Of a stretch of 7,323 bases of DNA, positions 1 through 6,963 are shown one piece after another. The DNA is from Tannerella sp. Its GTDB lineage: Bacteria; Bacteroidota; Bacteroidia; Bacteroidales; Tannerellaceae. Made by a program: the position numbers and the translations under genes. The stretch spans positions 1 to 7,323 of the forward strand of contig JAISOP010000093.1 in the NCBI GenBank assembly GCA_031275525.1, in the 5' to 3' direction. Numbering within the stretch: position 1 is the stretch's first letter; each line of letters begins with the position of its first letter. The notes under the pieces were generated by a model. That model ran no database searches, was not told the origin of the DNA, and worked only from the letters and a program-made list of their open reading frames with translations.

Positions 1-1089
1 CAGTACCTGACCGGTTTTCAATTAAGCGGACTCTATCAATGGGGCAACCGGTTTGTAAACGGGTTAGCTCCTACCGGCCTGGCCAATCCGTTACTGACCT
101 GGGAAAAGATGAGCGTATATAATGGCGGGCTGGATTTCTCGGTGCAGAACCGCAAGGTCTATGGCGCCTTAGAAGGCTTTTACCGTACACGCGAAGGGAT
201 TCCGGCGACGCGCAATATTTCGCTGCCCAGTACGTTCGGCGCCACCCTGCCCACCGAGAATATCAACAGCCTGAATGACCGTGGATTTGAACTGTCCCTG
301 GGCATGACAAACGATGAGGGAAATTTCATCTACGATATTAGCGCCAACCTCTCCTGGTCGCGGGCGAAATGGGATCATTATGAGGAACCGGAATATGAGG
401 ATCCTGACCAAAAACGACTGAATCAAAAGTCCGGGCAATGGACGGATCGTGTATTCGGTTATGTTTCCGACAAATTATTCGCCGACATGGAAGAGATTCA
501 GGCCCTGCCTTATCTATATGCGGATTTGGGAGGGAACGAATCGCTTCGTCCCGGGGACGTGAAATACAAAGACATCAACGGCGACGGTACGCTGGACTGG
601 AAAGACCAGCAGGAAATCGGAAAAGGGAGTACGCCTCACTGGTTTTATGGATTGACCGGTTCTTTTGCCTACAAAGGCTTTGATCTTGTCACGATGTTTC
701 AGGGGGCGTTCGGATACTCCTCTTCGGTCAGTTTTAATTATAATACGGAAACGAGTTACCAATCGCGATGGACGGAAGCCGGCCATGATGTGAATGCTTT
801 GGCGCCAAGGCCGGGCGGTTCCGGATCCAATGCCTGGAGTTCGGATTATTGGATCAGGTCGGTCTTTTATTTGCGGTTGAAGAATATCGCCTTTGGATAT
901 ACGCTTCCTAAACCATGGACGGATAAAGCCGGTATATCCAAAGCCCGCCTGTATGTTTCGGGCACCAACCTGCTTACTTTAAGTACGCTAAGCGATTATT
1001 ACGTCGATCCGGAGGCGCCGAGCGGCAGCGTCAATAAATACTATCCGCAACAGCGTACGATCAGTTTCGGGTTGAATTTGAATTTTTAA
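1..1089 (+). CDS. SusC/RagA-family TonB-linked outer-membrane transporter, C-terminal part
   Basis: This is the C-terminal 362 residues of a SusC-type TonB-dependent transporter. The frame is open from base 1, so the start, signal peptide, carboxypeptidase-like domain, TonB box and plug lie left of the window. The family is usually about 1000 residues or more, so roughly two thirds are missing. What is visible is the beta-barrel. It shows alternating aromatic/polar strands, the SusC hallmark stretch NPLLTWEKMSVYNGGLDF near residues 28-45, a calcium-loop-like DINGDGTLDWKD (bases 571-606) ahead of the STPHWFYGLTGSFAYKGFDL strand pair, and the C-terminal strand QQRTISFGLNLNF ending in the terminal Phe expected for BAM-assembled barrels. 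In known systems SusC forms the channel and the SusD lipoprotein acts as its lid, importing glycans or peptides with TonB energy. The susD-like gene follows directly. The substrate cannot be inferred because no hydrolases are in view. Confidence 0.97.
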   Translation, partial: QYLTGFQLSGLYQWGNRFVNGLAPTGLANPLLTWEKMSVYNGGLDFSVQNRKVYGALEGFYRTREGIPATRNISLPSTFGATLPTENINSLNDRGFELSLGMTNDEGNFIYDISANLSWSRAKWDHYEEPEYEDPDQKRLNQKSGQWTDRVFGYVSDKLFADMEEIQALPYLYADLGGNESLRPGDVKYKDINGDGTLDWKDQQEIGKGSTPHWFYGLTGSFAYKGFDLVTMFQGAFGYSSSVSFNYNTETSYQSRWTEAGHDVNALAPRPGGSGSNAWSSDYWIRSVFYLRLKNIAFGYTLPKPWTDKAGISKARLYVSGTNLLTLSTLSDYYVDPEAPSGSVNKYYPQQRTISFGLNLNF

Positions 1090-1102
1090 AACTATAATAC
1101 AG

Positions 1103-2884
1103 ATGAATATGAAAAGTATAAGATGCTATTTGATGATTGCAGGTTTTATCGGTCTTACTGCCTGCGTAAATGAGGTATTGGATAAAAAACCGTTGGATAT
1201 TATTTCCGAAGACATCGTATGGGATGATCCGAATCTGGTGGATTCGTATTTGGCATACCAGTATGCCAACATGAATATATTAAGATATGACGCGCCGGGT
1301 AATATTTCCGTTAATTGGGATAACAGAGCTGGATTCATGTACATTACCAATATATCCGATGAAACAGGTCGACCTGTGTGGTCAGCAGGTAATCCGGCAT
1401 CCTATAAAAGGGGTGGCCTGAATATATCCGGCGGGTTACTTGAATGGTGGGATATTGCCTATACGGTGATTCGTCAACTGAACATGTTGATTGAAAAATT
1501 GCCGGAAAGCGCCAACGACCCGGACTTTATCGCCAGTCGCCTGGCGGAAGCCCGTTTCCTGAGAGCGTTCAATTATTTCGCGATGGTCAAACGCTATGGA
1601 GGCGTTCCCTTGATTACCAAAGTGATTCCCCTGGATGCGCCGGAGGAAGAACTGTATCCCAAGCGCCATTCGGAACAGGAGGTCTATGATTTCGTCATCA
1701 GCGAAATGGATGCCATCGAAGAATCCCTGAAAAGCCTTACCGAGTATGGGCGCGCTTCGCAGGGCGCTGCACTGGCGTTGAAATGTCGCGCGGCGCTGTA
1801 TGCAGGCAGTATCGCTCAATTCGGCACGGTACAGTTGGACGGGCTGCTGGGGATACCGCAGGCCCAGGCGCCGGACTATTACCAAAAAAGTTATAACGCC
1901 GCAAGGAAAATGATCAACACAGGCGAATACGCACTCTACAATGACGATGATGACAAGGTGACGAATTTCAAAAATGTCTTCCTGAAAGAGCGAAACAGGG
2001 AAATGATTTTTGTCAAGCAATTTGATGAAACGCAGAACAGTTGGTTCTACGGTTTTATGCTTTGTCCCAAACCTCATGGTTATGATGTGGGAATGTGTGG
2101 CATTCCTTATTTGGAGATGGCGGAAGAATTTGAATATACCGACGGCAGACCCGGCACATTGGACAGAGATGCCATTCAGCAGGGATTGTGGAGCATGGAA
2201 GAATTGTGGGGGGAGAAAGACCCCCGTTTCCTGGCTTCCATCTGGACAAACGGAACGCCCTGGAAAGGAGGACGGGTGGATTCGCACCGCGGATTGATCG
2301 GCGGCGACGGCGTGTTGTATGACAGTGAGCAGGAGGCCTACGACGGGACGCCGGCTTGGGGAAATCAAAGGGTTGGAACGGATTTTGGCTCGGGTTTTGG
2401 CATATTAAAAATGTTAAATGAAGCCTCCGAGGTAAATTTTACAGAAAGAGACGGCGTCGACTGTCCGATTTTTCGCTATGCCGAAGTGTTGTTGAATCTT
2501 GCCGAAGCGTCTTTTGAACTGGGTAAGGTTGACGAGGCGCTGGATGCCCTCAATCAAGTCAGGGACAGAGCCGGCATAGCCCCGAAAACCGCTATCGACA
2601 GGGATGCCATCCGTCATGAACGCAAGGTGGAACTGGCCTTCGAGGGACATCGATATTGGGACGTGCGTCGCTGGCGGATTGCCGTCGATAAACTGTCGCA
2701 GCCGGGTTCCAGTTTGAGATATATCCTGGATTACAATACAGGTAAATATCAGTTGAGAGTGTATGACAATTACGATGGCCCCACAACGCCGCCCCGCTTT
2801 TACGAGCACTATTATTATCTCCCCATTACGTTGAGTAGAACCGGACAAAATCCGAATTTGATAGAGAATCCGGGATATAATTAA
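1103..2884 (+). CDS. SusD/RagB-family surface nutrient-binding lipoprotein
   Basis: A complete 593-residue SusD-like protein, typical length for the family. The N-terminus is a lipoprotein signal: basic MNMKSIR, a hydrophobic stretch, then the lipobox LTAC with the lipidated Cys at residue 21. SusD family features follow. The TPR-like helical core includes ARFLRAFNYFAMVKRYGGVPL (about 150-170) and VYDFVISEMDAIEESL (194-209). The C-terminal part has RYAEVLLNLAEAS (458-470), LNQVRDRAGI, ERKVELAFEGHRYWDVRRW (506-524) and the closing YYLPITLSRTGQNPNLIENPGY (571-592). It should sit on the outer surface as the hinged lid of the adjacent SusC barrel and bind substrate. The gene starts 13 bases after the SusC stop, in one operon. 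I chose ATG 1103; an ATG two codons on (1109) is possible and would not alter the lipobox. The sequence before it is AT-rich with no Shine-Dalgarno, normal for this phylum. The residues after Cys21 (VNEVLD) are only weakly acidic for a surface-export signal. Substrate unknown. Confidence 0.97.
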   Translation: MNMKSIRCYLMIAGFIGLTACVNEVLDKKPLDIISEDIVWDDPNLVDSYLAYQYANMNILRYDAPGNISVNWDNRAGFMYITNISDETGRPVWSAGNPASYKRGGLNISGGLLEWWDIAYTVIRQLNMLIEKLPESANDPDFIASRLAEARFLRAFNYFAMVKRYGGVPLITKVIPLDAPEEELYPKRHSEQEVYDFVISEMDAIEESLKSLTEYGRASQGAALALKCRAALYAGSIAQFGTVQLDGLLGIPQAQAPDYYQKSYNAARKMINTGEYALYNDDDDKVTNFKNVFLKERNREMIFVKQFDETQNSWFYGFMLCPKPHGYDVGMCGIPYLEMAEEFEYTDGRPGTLDRDAIQQGLWSMEELWGEKDPRFLASIWTNGTPWKGGRVDSHRGLIGGDGVLYDSEQEAYDGTPAWGNQRVGTDFGSGFGILKMLNEASEVNFTERDGVDCPIFRYAEVLLNLAEASFELGKVDEALDALNQVRDRAGIAPKTAIDRDAIRHERKVELAFEGHRYWDVRRWRIAVDKLSQPGSSLRYILDYNTGKYQLRVYDNYDGPTTPPRFYEHYYYLPITLSRTGQNPNLIENPGYN

Positions 2885-2888
2885 GGGA

Positions 2889-2920
2889 ATTCAAAGATTC
2901 AATCATTCAATCATTCAAAA
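2889..2920 (+). repeat. Four tandem octamers of ATTCAANN type
   Basis: Four consecutive 8-base units, ATTCAAAG, ATTCAATC, ATTCAATC and ATTCAAAA, with period exactly 8. The last three form the left arm of the terminator hairpin, and the right arm (2930-2953) carries their complement. The first unit has no partner across the loop. Confidence 0.85.
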
Positions 2921-2958
2921 GGCTCGTTTTTTTGAATGATTGAATGATTGAATTTTTT
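2897..2958 (+). terminator. Rho-independent terminator between convergent units
   Basis: A perfect inverted repeat: 24-base arms at 2897-2920 and 2930-2953 around a 9-base loop GGCTCGTTT. The right arm runs directly into six T (2953-2958), giving a hairpin plus U-tract for the rightward susCD transcript 12 bases after its stop. The T-tract overlaps the last two bases of the yidC stop codon region on the other strand (2957-2959). Read leftward, the same stem lies directly after the yidC stop, but the following sequence (CTTTG) is a poor U-tract, so termination in that direction is less certain. The stem is AT-rich but unusually long. Its arms consist of ATTCAATC-type octamers. Confidence 0.82.
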
Positions 2959-4885
2959 AGCGTCTCCGTTGTTGGCCGGAACGTTGTTGCTGTTGTTTCC
3001 GCAGTTGTTCCTGTTGCATACGCTGAGCCTCTTCGAGGCGTTGCATGAAACTTGATTTCTTCTTCGGTTTTTTCTTGTTTTCTTCCAACTTCAAGAGCAG
3101 TTTCTTCTCGTTGACAAAGAAACGGAATGAAAACGTTAGACCGATGGTGATCAGCATGGATACCAGGAAATAATAACTCAGTCCGGAAGAACTCTGGTTG
3201 AAAAAGAAGAGCATCATCAAGGGCATGAGGTACATCATCATTTTCATCCCCGGCATCTGCTGCTGACCGGCATTGGTCATGTCCATGCTGAATTTGGAGT
3301 ATATCAGGTTGACGATCGTCACCAGGAGGCAAAACAAACTCAAATGGTTGCCCAGCATGGAGGAGATAAAGGGAATAGGAAAGTCCCACGTAATCACCGG
3401 GTCGAAGGTGGACAGGTCTTTTGCCCACAGGAAACTCTCCTGGCGCAGTTCAAAGGAGGTGGGAAACAGTTGGTAGAGCGCAAAAAGGATCGGCATTTTG
3501 AGCAGCATCGGCACACATCCGCTCATCGGGCTTGCACCCGCCCGGCTGTACAGTTCCATCGTTGCCTTTTGGCGTTCCATGGCCTGTTCCTGTTTCGGGT
3601 ATTTGGCGGTGATGGCCTCCACCTGCGGACGCAAAACGCGCATCTTGGCCGATGACAGGAGCGATTTGTATGTCAGCGGGAACAAAATGATATTCACAAT
3701 CAGGGTCAGCAGGAAGATGACCAACCCGTAACTGGAAATATGGTTTCCCAGGAAATCAAAGATCGGCACAATGAAATACTTGTTGACCGGACGCAGGAAT
3801 TTCATACCCAGCGGCACCAGTTTGTCCAGTTCGAGCGCCTGGTTAGACGGAAGCCCCCGGTCGTAGGTGCGCAAGAGTTGGTACCGGTTCGGGCCGATGT
3901 AATAGCGGAACGACACCGGTTCCGGGCTTGCCGGGTCGAAGGCCACCGAGGTGGTCGCCGTAAATTCCTTCAGGTACTCCGATTCCGTCAGTTGCTTCGA
4001 CTGGAGGCGGGTGGCGAAAAACGCGTCGTCGGCAATCCATACCGTCGAGAAAAACTTGTTCTTGTAGCCAATCCATTTCAGGCGGTTGGAGATTTGCTCC
4101 TCGTCATCCTTGCCGGCGTTCAGGCTCTCCACGTCGTCGGAAGCATACTTGTAATACAGACCGGTATATTGGTTTTCGTATTTCCGTCCCTGTTCCAGGG
4201 GCCGCGCTTTCTGGTACCATTGGAGGTCGAGCGAATTGGTATTGGGCGACAGGACGCCGTTTAGTCCCGTACCCCGGATGGCAAAGCGCACCATGTAGTC
4301 GTCCGGGCTTAGCGTGTAATGGAAATCCAGGTAACTCTCCTCGCCCAGGGTCAGGCGCATCACCACCGAGTGGCTGTCGGCGCTTTCGACCGGCGTGAAA
4401 TAAAGCTCGTCCGTGCCCACCACGCGGTTGGTGGCCGATACCAGTGTCAGGCCGAACGACGACTCTTGCGCTCCGTCAAAAAGCACCAGCGGCCGTTCGT
4501 CAAAAGTCTTGTACTCCTTGAGGCGGGCCGAATAGATGCGTCCGCCCTTGCTGGTGATTTTCAATTCCAGCTTATCATTTTCGAGCGTGACAAACTTTTC
4601 CGTACCTTCGGTGGCCTGCGCAAACACGCCGTATGCCTGTACCCGCTGCACCTCGCGGAGGGAATCGGGCACGTCCGCCCGCACGTCGCTCGAAAGCGCC
4701 GGCTGCTCCACCACTTTGCTCATTTCCTCTTCCAACTGCCGCGCATATTCCACCCTCGCCAGCGAATCCATGTAACGCTGCTGCGCTTCCAACTGCGCCG
4801 GGTCCGGCCGGTTGAGCCATGCAAAAACGAACAAAACCAATCCTATCAGTATAAAACCGATTACTGTATTCTTATCTAACGACAT
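2957..4885 (-). CDS. yidC: Membrane protein insertase YidC
   Basis: A complete 642-residue YidC/Oxa1/Alb3-family insertase, which places proteins into the inner membrane alone or with SecYEG. TM1 is at residues 8-24 (VIGFILIGLVLFVFAW). A Gln/Glu-rich linker follows, then the Gram-negative periplasmic beta domain (about 95-350). The conserved insertase core has TM2 at about 386-404 with FPLTYKSLLSSAKMRVLRPQ, a cytoplasmic hairpin loop (about 410-450), GCVPMLLKMPILFALYQLF (456-474), a further TM at 514-530, and MYLMPLMMLFFFNQSSSGLSYYFLVSMLIT (551-580). The tail (593-642) is very rich in Lys, Gln and Arg, resembling ribosome-contacting tails of other Oxa1/YidC proteins. Residue 398, aligned by eye with the groove Arg366 of E. 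coli YidC (IVRGIMYPLT), is Asn here (IVNIILFPLT). It starts at ATG 4885, 50 bases after pyrG, and probably shares its transcript. It ends in TAA against the terminator. No frameshift is seen. Confidence 0.98.
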   Translation of the reverse strand: MSLDKNTVIGFILIGLVLFVFAWLNRPDPAQLEAQQRYMDSLARVEYARQLEEEMSKVVEQPALSSDVRADVPDSLREVQRVQAYGVFAQATEGTEKFVTLENDKLELKITSKGGRIYSARLKEYKTFDERPLVLFDGAQESSFGLTLVSATNRVVGTDELYFTPVESADSHSVVMRLTLGEESYLDFHYTLSPDDYMVRFAIRGTGLNGVLSPNTNSLDLQWYQKARPLEQGRKYENQYTGLYYKYASDDVESLNAGKDDEEQISNRLKWIGYKNKFFSTVWIADDAFFATRLQSKQLTESEYLKEFTATTSVAFDPASPEPVSFRYYIGPNRYQLLRTYDRGLPSNQALELDKLVPLGMKFLRPVNKYFIVPIFDFLGNHISSYGLVIFLLTLIVNIILFPLTYKSLLSSAKMRVLRPQVEAITAKYPKQEQAMERQKATMELYSRAGASPMSGCVPMLLKMPILFALYQLFPTSFELRQESFLWAKDLSTFDPVITWDFPIPFISSMLGNHLSLFCLLVTIVNLIYSKFSMDMTNAGQQQMPGMKMMMYLMPLMMLFFFNQSSSGLSYYFLVSMLITIGLTFSFRFFVNEKKLLLKLEENKKKPKKKSSFMQRLEEAQRMQQEQLRKQQQQRSGQQRRR

Positions 4886-4894
4886 ATTTTATTA

Positions 4895-4908
4895 ATTCAA
4901 AATTCAAA
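4895..4908 (+). repeat. Direct ATTCAAA pair in the pyrG-yidC gap
   Basis: Two abutting ATTCAAA heptamers, followed by the related ACTCAATGATTC, fill most of the 50-base gap between the pyrG stop and the yidC start. The motif resembles the ATTCAANN octamers in the terminator at the other end of yidC. On the coding (minus) strand it reads as T-rich sequence leading into AATTAATAAAAT just before the yidC ATG. There is no Shine-Dalgarno there and no full TAnnTTTG box, so I see no separate yidC promoter. Confidence 0.6.
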
Positions 4909-4935
4909 ACTCAATGATTCTTACTGTACACGGCG

Positions 4936-6540
4936 CTACTGTTTTGCGATGGCCGCTTTGATGAAACTTACGAACAGGGCATTGGGGTTGAGCACCGTAC
5001 TGTTGTATTCGGGATGATACTGGACGCCGATGAACCATCTCAGGGAAGGAATTTCAACGGCTTCGACCAGGCCTGTGTCGGGATTTTCGCCTACGCACAT
5101 CATGCCGGCGTTCTCGAACTGCGCTCGGTAGGCGCTGTTGAACTCGTAGCGGTGGCGGTGGCGTTCCTGAATCAGCTCCCGGCCATAGGCCTTATATATT
5201 TTGGAATCTTTTTTCAGTACGCAGTCATAAGCGCCCAGGCGCATGGTTCCGCCCATGCTGGTGACGTTTTTCTGTTCTTCCATCAGGTCGATTACCTTGT
5301 AGGGCGGCGAGGGTTCCATCTCCGTCGAGTGGGCGCCGGACCAACCCAGTACGTTCCGGGCAAATTCGATGACCATGCACTGCATACCGAGACAGATGCC
5401 GAAGCAGGGCTGGTCGTGTTCGCGGACGTAGCGGATGGCGATGAATTTGCCTTCGATGCCGCGCTGCCCGAATCCCGGGGCAATCACGACGCCGTCCAGG
5501 TCGCCCAACAGCTTTTCCTTATTTCCCTCATTCAATTTCTCCGAATGAATATCCCTCAATTCCAGTTTGTAGTCACTATATGCGGAGGCGATCAAGAGCG
5601 ATTCGCCGATGGACTTGTAGGCGTCCTGCAATTCCACGTACTTGCCGACCAGTCCGATCTTCACAATCTTCGCGGCATGTTTTTTCCGTGCCAGGAAGTC
5701 CTGCCACGGCTTCATGTCCGGTTCCGGCGCCAGTTCAATACCCATTTTCCGGAGGATGATCAAATCCATGTGCTGACGCTGCAACACGATGGGCACTTCA
5801 TAGATGGTGGGTACGTCGATGGACTGGATAACCGATTCCTTCGACACGTTACAGAACAGCGCCACCTTGTGCAGCAGAGGCTCGCGCAACTCATGTTCGG
5901 TGCGCAGGACCAGCACGTCGGGCTGGACGCCCAGTTCCTGCAACTGTTTCACCGAGTGCTGTGTCGGTTTGGTTTTAAATTCCCGGGCGGCCGCCAGGTA
6001 GGGCACATAGGTCAAATGTACGCATACGCAGTCGCGGCCCATTTCCCATTTCAGTTGCCGGACGCTTTCGATAAAGGGCAGCGATTCGATGTCCCCCACC
6101 GTTCCGCCGATTTCGGTAATCACGAAGTCAAACCTGTTCTTTGAACCCAGCAGCTTCACATTCCGTTTGATTTCGTCCGTGATATGCGGAACCACCTGCA
6201 CGGTTTTACCCAGGTAATCGCCTTTGCGTTCCTTGTCAATCACGCTCTGGTAGATGCGTCCCGTCGTAACGTTGTTGGCGCGTGTAGTAGGCACATTCAG
6301 GAAGCGTTCGTAGTGTCCCAGGTCCAGGTCTGCCTCATGCCCGTCGATGGCGACGAAACATTCGCCATGCTCATAGGGATTCAGCGTCCCGGGGTCGATA
6401 TTGATGTAAGGGTCAAACTTCTGGATCGTCACCTTATATCCGCGAGCCTGGAGCAGCTTGCCCAACGAAGCCGAAACAATCCCCTTTCCTAAAGAAGAAA
6501 CCACTCCGCCGGTAACGAAAATATACTTTGTACTTGCCAC
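4936..6540 (-). CDS. pyrG: CTP synthase (glutamine-hydrolysing)
   Basis: A complete 534-residue CTP synthase, which aminates UTP to CTP using ATP and glutamine, the last step of de novo pyrimidine nucleotide synthesis, in the cytoplasm. The amidoligase domain (1 to about 270) shows the P-loop GGVVSSLGKG (11-20), KFDPYINIDPGTLNPYEHGE (41-60), DLDLGHYERF (71-80), Mg-site TEIGGTVGD (142-150) and the nucleotide-site KPTQHSVK (191-198). The class I glutaminase domain (about 292-534) has the oxyanion region APGFGQRG (354-361), nucleophile Cys383 in CFGICLGMQ, RHRHRYEFN (460-468) and catalytic His509/Glu511 in QYHPEYNS. All expected catalytic residues are present, and length is close to the usual 535-545. 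The start is GTG: no in-frame ATG lies between the promoter and the conserved TKYIFVTGG, and the next Met is residue 167. The leader before it is A-rich without a Shine-Dalgarno. First gene of the pyrG-yidC unit. Confidence 0.99.
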   Translation of the reverse strand: MASTKYIFVTGGVVSSLGKGIVSASLGKLLQARGYKVTIQKFDPYINIDPGTLNPYEHGECFVAIDGHEADLDLGHYERFLNVPTTRANNVTTGRIYQSVIDKERKGDYLGKTVQVVPHITDEIKRNVKLLGSKNRFDFVITEIGGTVGDIESLPFIESVRQLKWEMGRDCVCVHLTYVPYLAAAREFKTKPTQHSVKQLQELGVQPDVLVLRTEHELREPLLHKVALFCNVSKESVIQSIDVPTIYEVPIVLQRQHMDLIILRKMGIELAPEPDMKPWQDFLARKKHAAKIVKIGLVGKYVELQDAYKSIGESLLIASAYSDYKLELRDIHSEKLNEGNKEKLLGDLDGVVIAPGFGQRGIEGKFIAIRYVREHDQPCFGICLGMQCMVIEFARNVLGWSGAHSTEMEPSPPYKVIDLMEEQKNVTSMGGTMRLGAYDCVLKKDSKIYKAYGRELIQERHRHRYEFNSAYRAQFENAGMMCVGENPDTGLVEAVEIPSLRWFIGVQYHPEYNSTVLNPNALFVSFIKAAIAKQ

Positions 6541-6569
6541 AACTTTTGTATTTTATTTTTACGAAGTGA

Positions 6570-6600
6570 CAAAGATACTGTTTTTTCGCCGGATCGGAAA
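6570..6600 (-). promoter_or_regulatory. Bacteroidota-type promoter of pyrG
   Basis: On the minus strand, TATCTTTG (6577 down to 6570) matches the Bacteroidota sigma-A -7 consensus TAnnTTTG exactly. Nineteen bases upstream lies TTTC (6600-6597), one mismatch from the -33 element TTTG. Transcription would start near 6560-6565, leaving an AT-rich leader of about 20-25 bases before the GTG start of pyrG. The consensus is established knowledge; use of this site is inferred from position and fit. Confidence 0.7.
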
Positions 6601-6697
6601 GAATCCCAAAGGAATTGTGGGGCCAAGGCACGAAAATGATACCGCCTGCGGTCCAAACGTTACTTCCGGCCGGCGGCAGGCATTATTCGGGAAGCCT

Positions 6698-6727
6698 GAG
6701 GGTGTGTCCAAAAGTATCGCTCCCTTT
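6698..6727 (+). repeat. GGGTGTGTC module, copy A1
   Basis: A 30-base module with GAGGGTGTGTCCAAAA, then GTATCGCTCCCTTT. It recurs in direct orientation at 6878-6906 (A2) and, diverged, in inverted orientation at 6911-6940 (A3). The stretch AAAAGTATCGC (6710-6720) has a perfect complement at 6919-6929. Together with the GAGG ends this makes A1 and A3 resemble terminal inverted repeats of a 243-base element. Confidence 0.7.
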
Positions 6728-6730
6728 TTG

Positions 6731-6766
6731 CAAGAAGTCCGCGCTTGAAAAAGGTCGGACTTCTTG
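6731..6766 (+). repeat. Hairpin with 11-bp perfect arms
   Basis: The arms CAAGAAGTCCG (6731-6741) and CGGACTTCTTG (6756-6766) are perfectly complementary. Inside, CTT-GAAA-AAG (6744-6753) can add three pairs capped by a GAAA tetraloop, after a 2x2 internal loop. It is not followed by a T-tract, so a terminator role is unlikely. It lies directly between repeat A1 and repeat C1. Confidence 0.75.
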
Positions 6767-6873
6767 TGGGAACCGCTAAAAACCCCAACGCTACGCTCCG
6801 CTCCGCAGAGAAAAAGAATTGGTCCGCGAATGTACGCGAATAACTTATTCGCGGACCATTTTTTCTTCCCACA
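6765..6873 (+). repeat. CGCGAAT hairpin repeat, copy C1
   Basis: A nested palindromic unit. The outer ends TGTGGGAA (6765-6772) and TTCCCACA (6866-6873) are perfect inverted repeats. Inside, TGGTCCGCGAAT (6820-6831) pairs perfectly with ATTCGCGGACCA (6847-6858) over a 15-base loop, followed by TTTTTT. The portion 6768-6842 is repeated with about three-quarters identity (by eye) at 7185-7258; the best conserved part is 6820-6842, with 22 of 23 bases the same. Identity unknown. The T-run after the inner stem would also allow it to act as a rightward terminator. Confidence 0.75.
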
Positions 6874-6877
6874 TCAT

Positions 6878-6906
6878 GGGGGTGTGTCGAAAATGCCGCC
6901 CCCTTT
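6878..6906 (+). repeat. GGGTGTGTC module, copy A2
   Basis: GGGGGTGTGTCGAAAA followed by TGCCGCCCCCTTT, aligning with A1 (6698-6727) over its whole length with one gap. It begins four bases after repeat C1 ends. Its first 22 bases can fold back on A3 (6919-6940), with many G-U pairs and three mismatches. Confidence 0.65.
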
Positions 6907-6910
6907 GATA

Positions 6911-6940
6911 CAGGAGAAGCGATACTTTTTGTATATCCTC
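6911..6940 (-). repeat. GGGTGTGTC module, inverted diverged copy A3
   Basis: Read on the minus strand this begins GAGGATATACAAAAAGTATCGC. It aligns with A1 with one gap, sharing the GAGG end and a perfect 11-base AAAAGTATCGC block, and aligns gaplessly with A2. Nine of the ten differences from A2 over 22 bases are transitions, so the A2/A3 stem stays largely pairable in RNA through G-U pairs. Confidence 0.6.
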
Positions 6941-6963
6941 CAACGCTCCTATATTCGGATTTT

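Noticed and set aside
571..606. Dockerin or EF-hand domain suggested by DINGDGTLDWKD
   Set aside because: A single loop of this type is a usual feature of SusC-family barrels at this position; no second repeat or dockerin helix is present.
1436..2368. A 310-codon open frame antisense to the SusD-like gene
   Set aside because: It lies wholly within a clear SusD family gene on the other strand, matches no family, and is an expected shadow of codon bias.
4911..4921. TCAATGATTCT shared between the pyrG-yidC gap and the 41-bp array (6972-6982, 7013-7023)
   Set aside because: An 11-base AT-rich match is expected several times by chance in a window this size, and nothing around it is shared.
5014..6144. 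A 376-codon open frame antisense to pyrG
   Set aside because: pyrG is intact with all catalytic motifs. The antisense translation is His/Val/Phe-rich without domain features and has no promoter or independent context.
6641..6673. Palindromes ACCGCCTGCGGT and CCGGCCGG as operators for pyrG
   Set aside because: They are short GC-rich palindromes 70-100 bases upstream of the promoter with no repeat or known regulator match; too weak to call.
6709..6716. Minus-strand TACTTTTG, a second TAnnTTTG match upstream of pyrG
   Set aside because: No TTTG-like -33 element lies 18-20 bases upstream, it falls inside repeat A1, and the box at 6570-6577 is closer and better placed.
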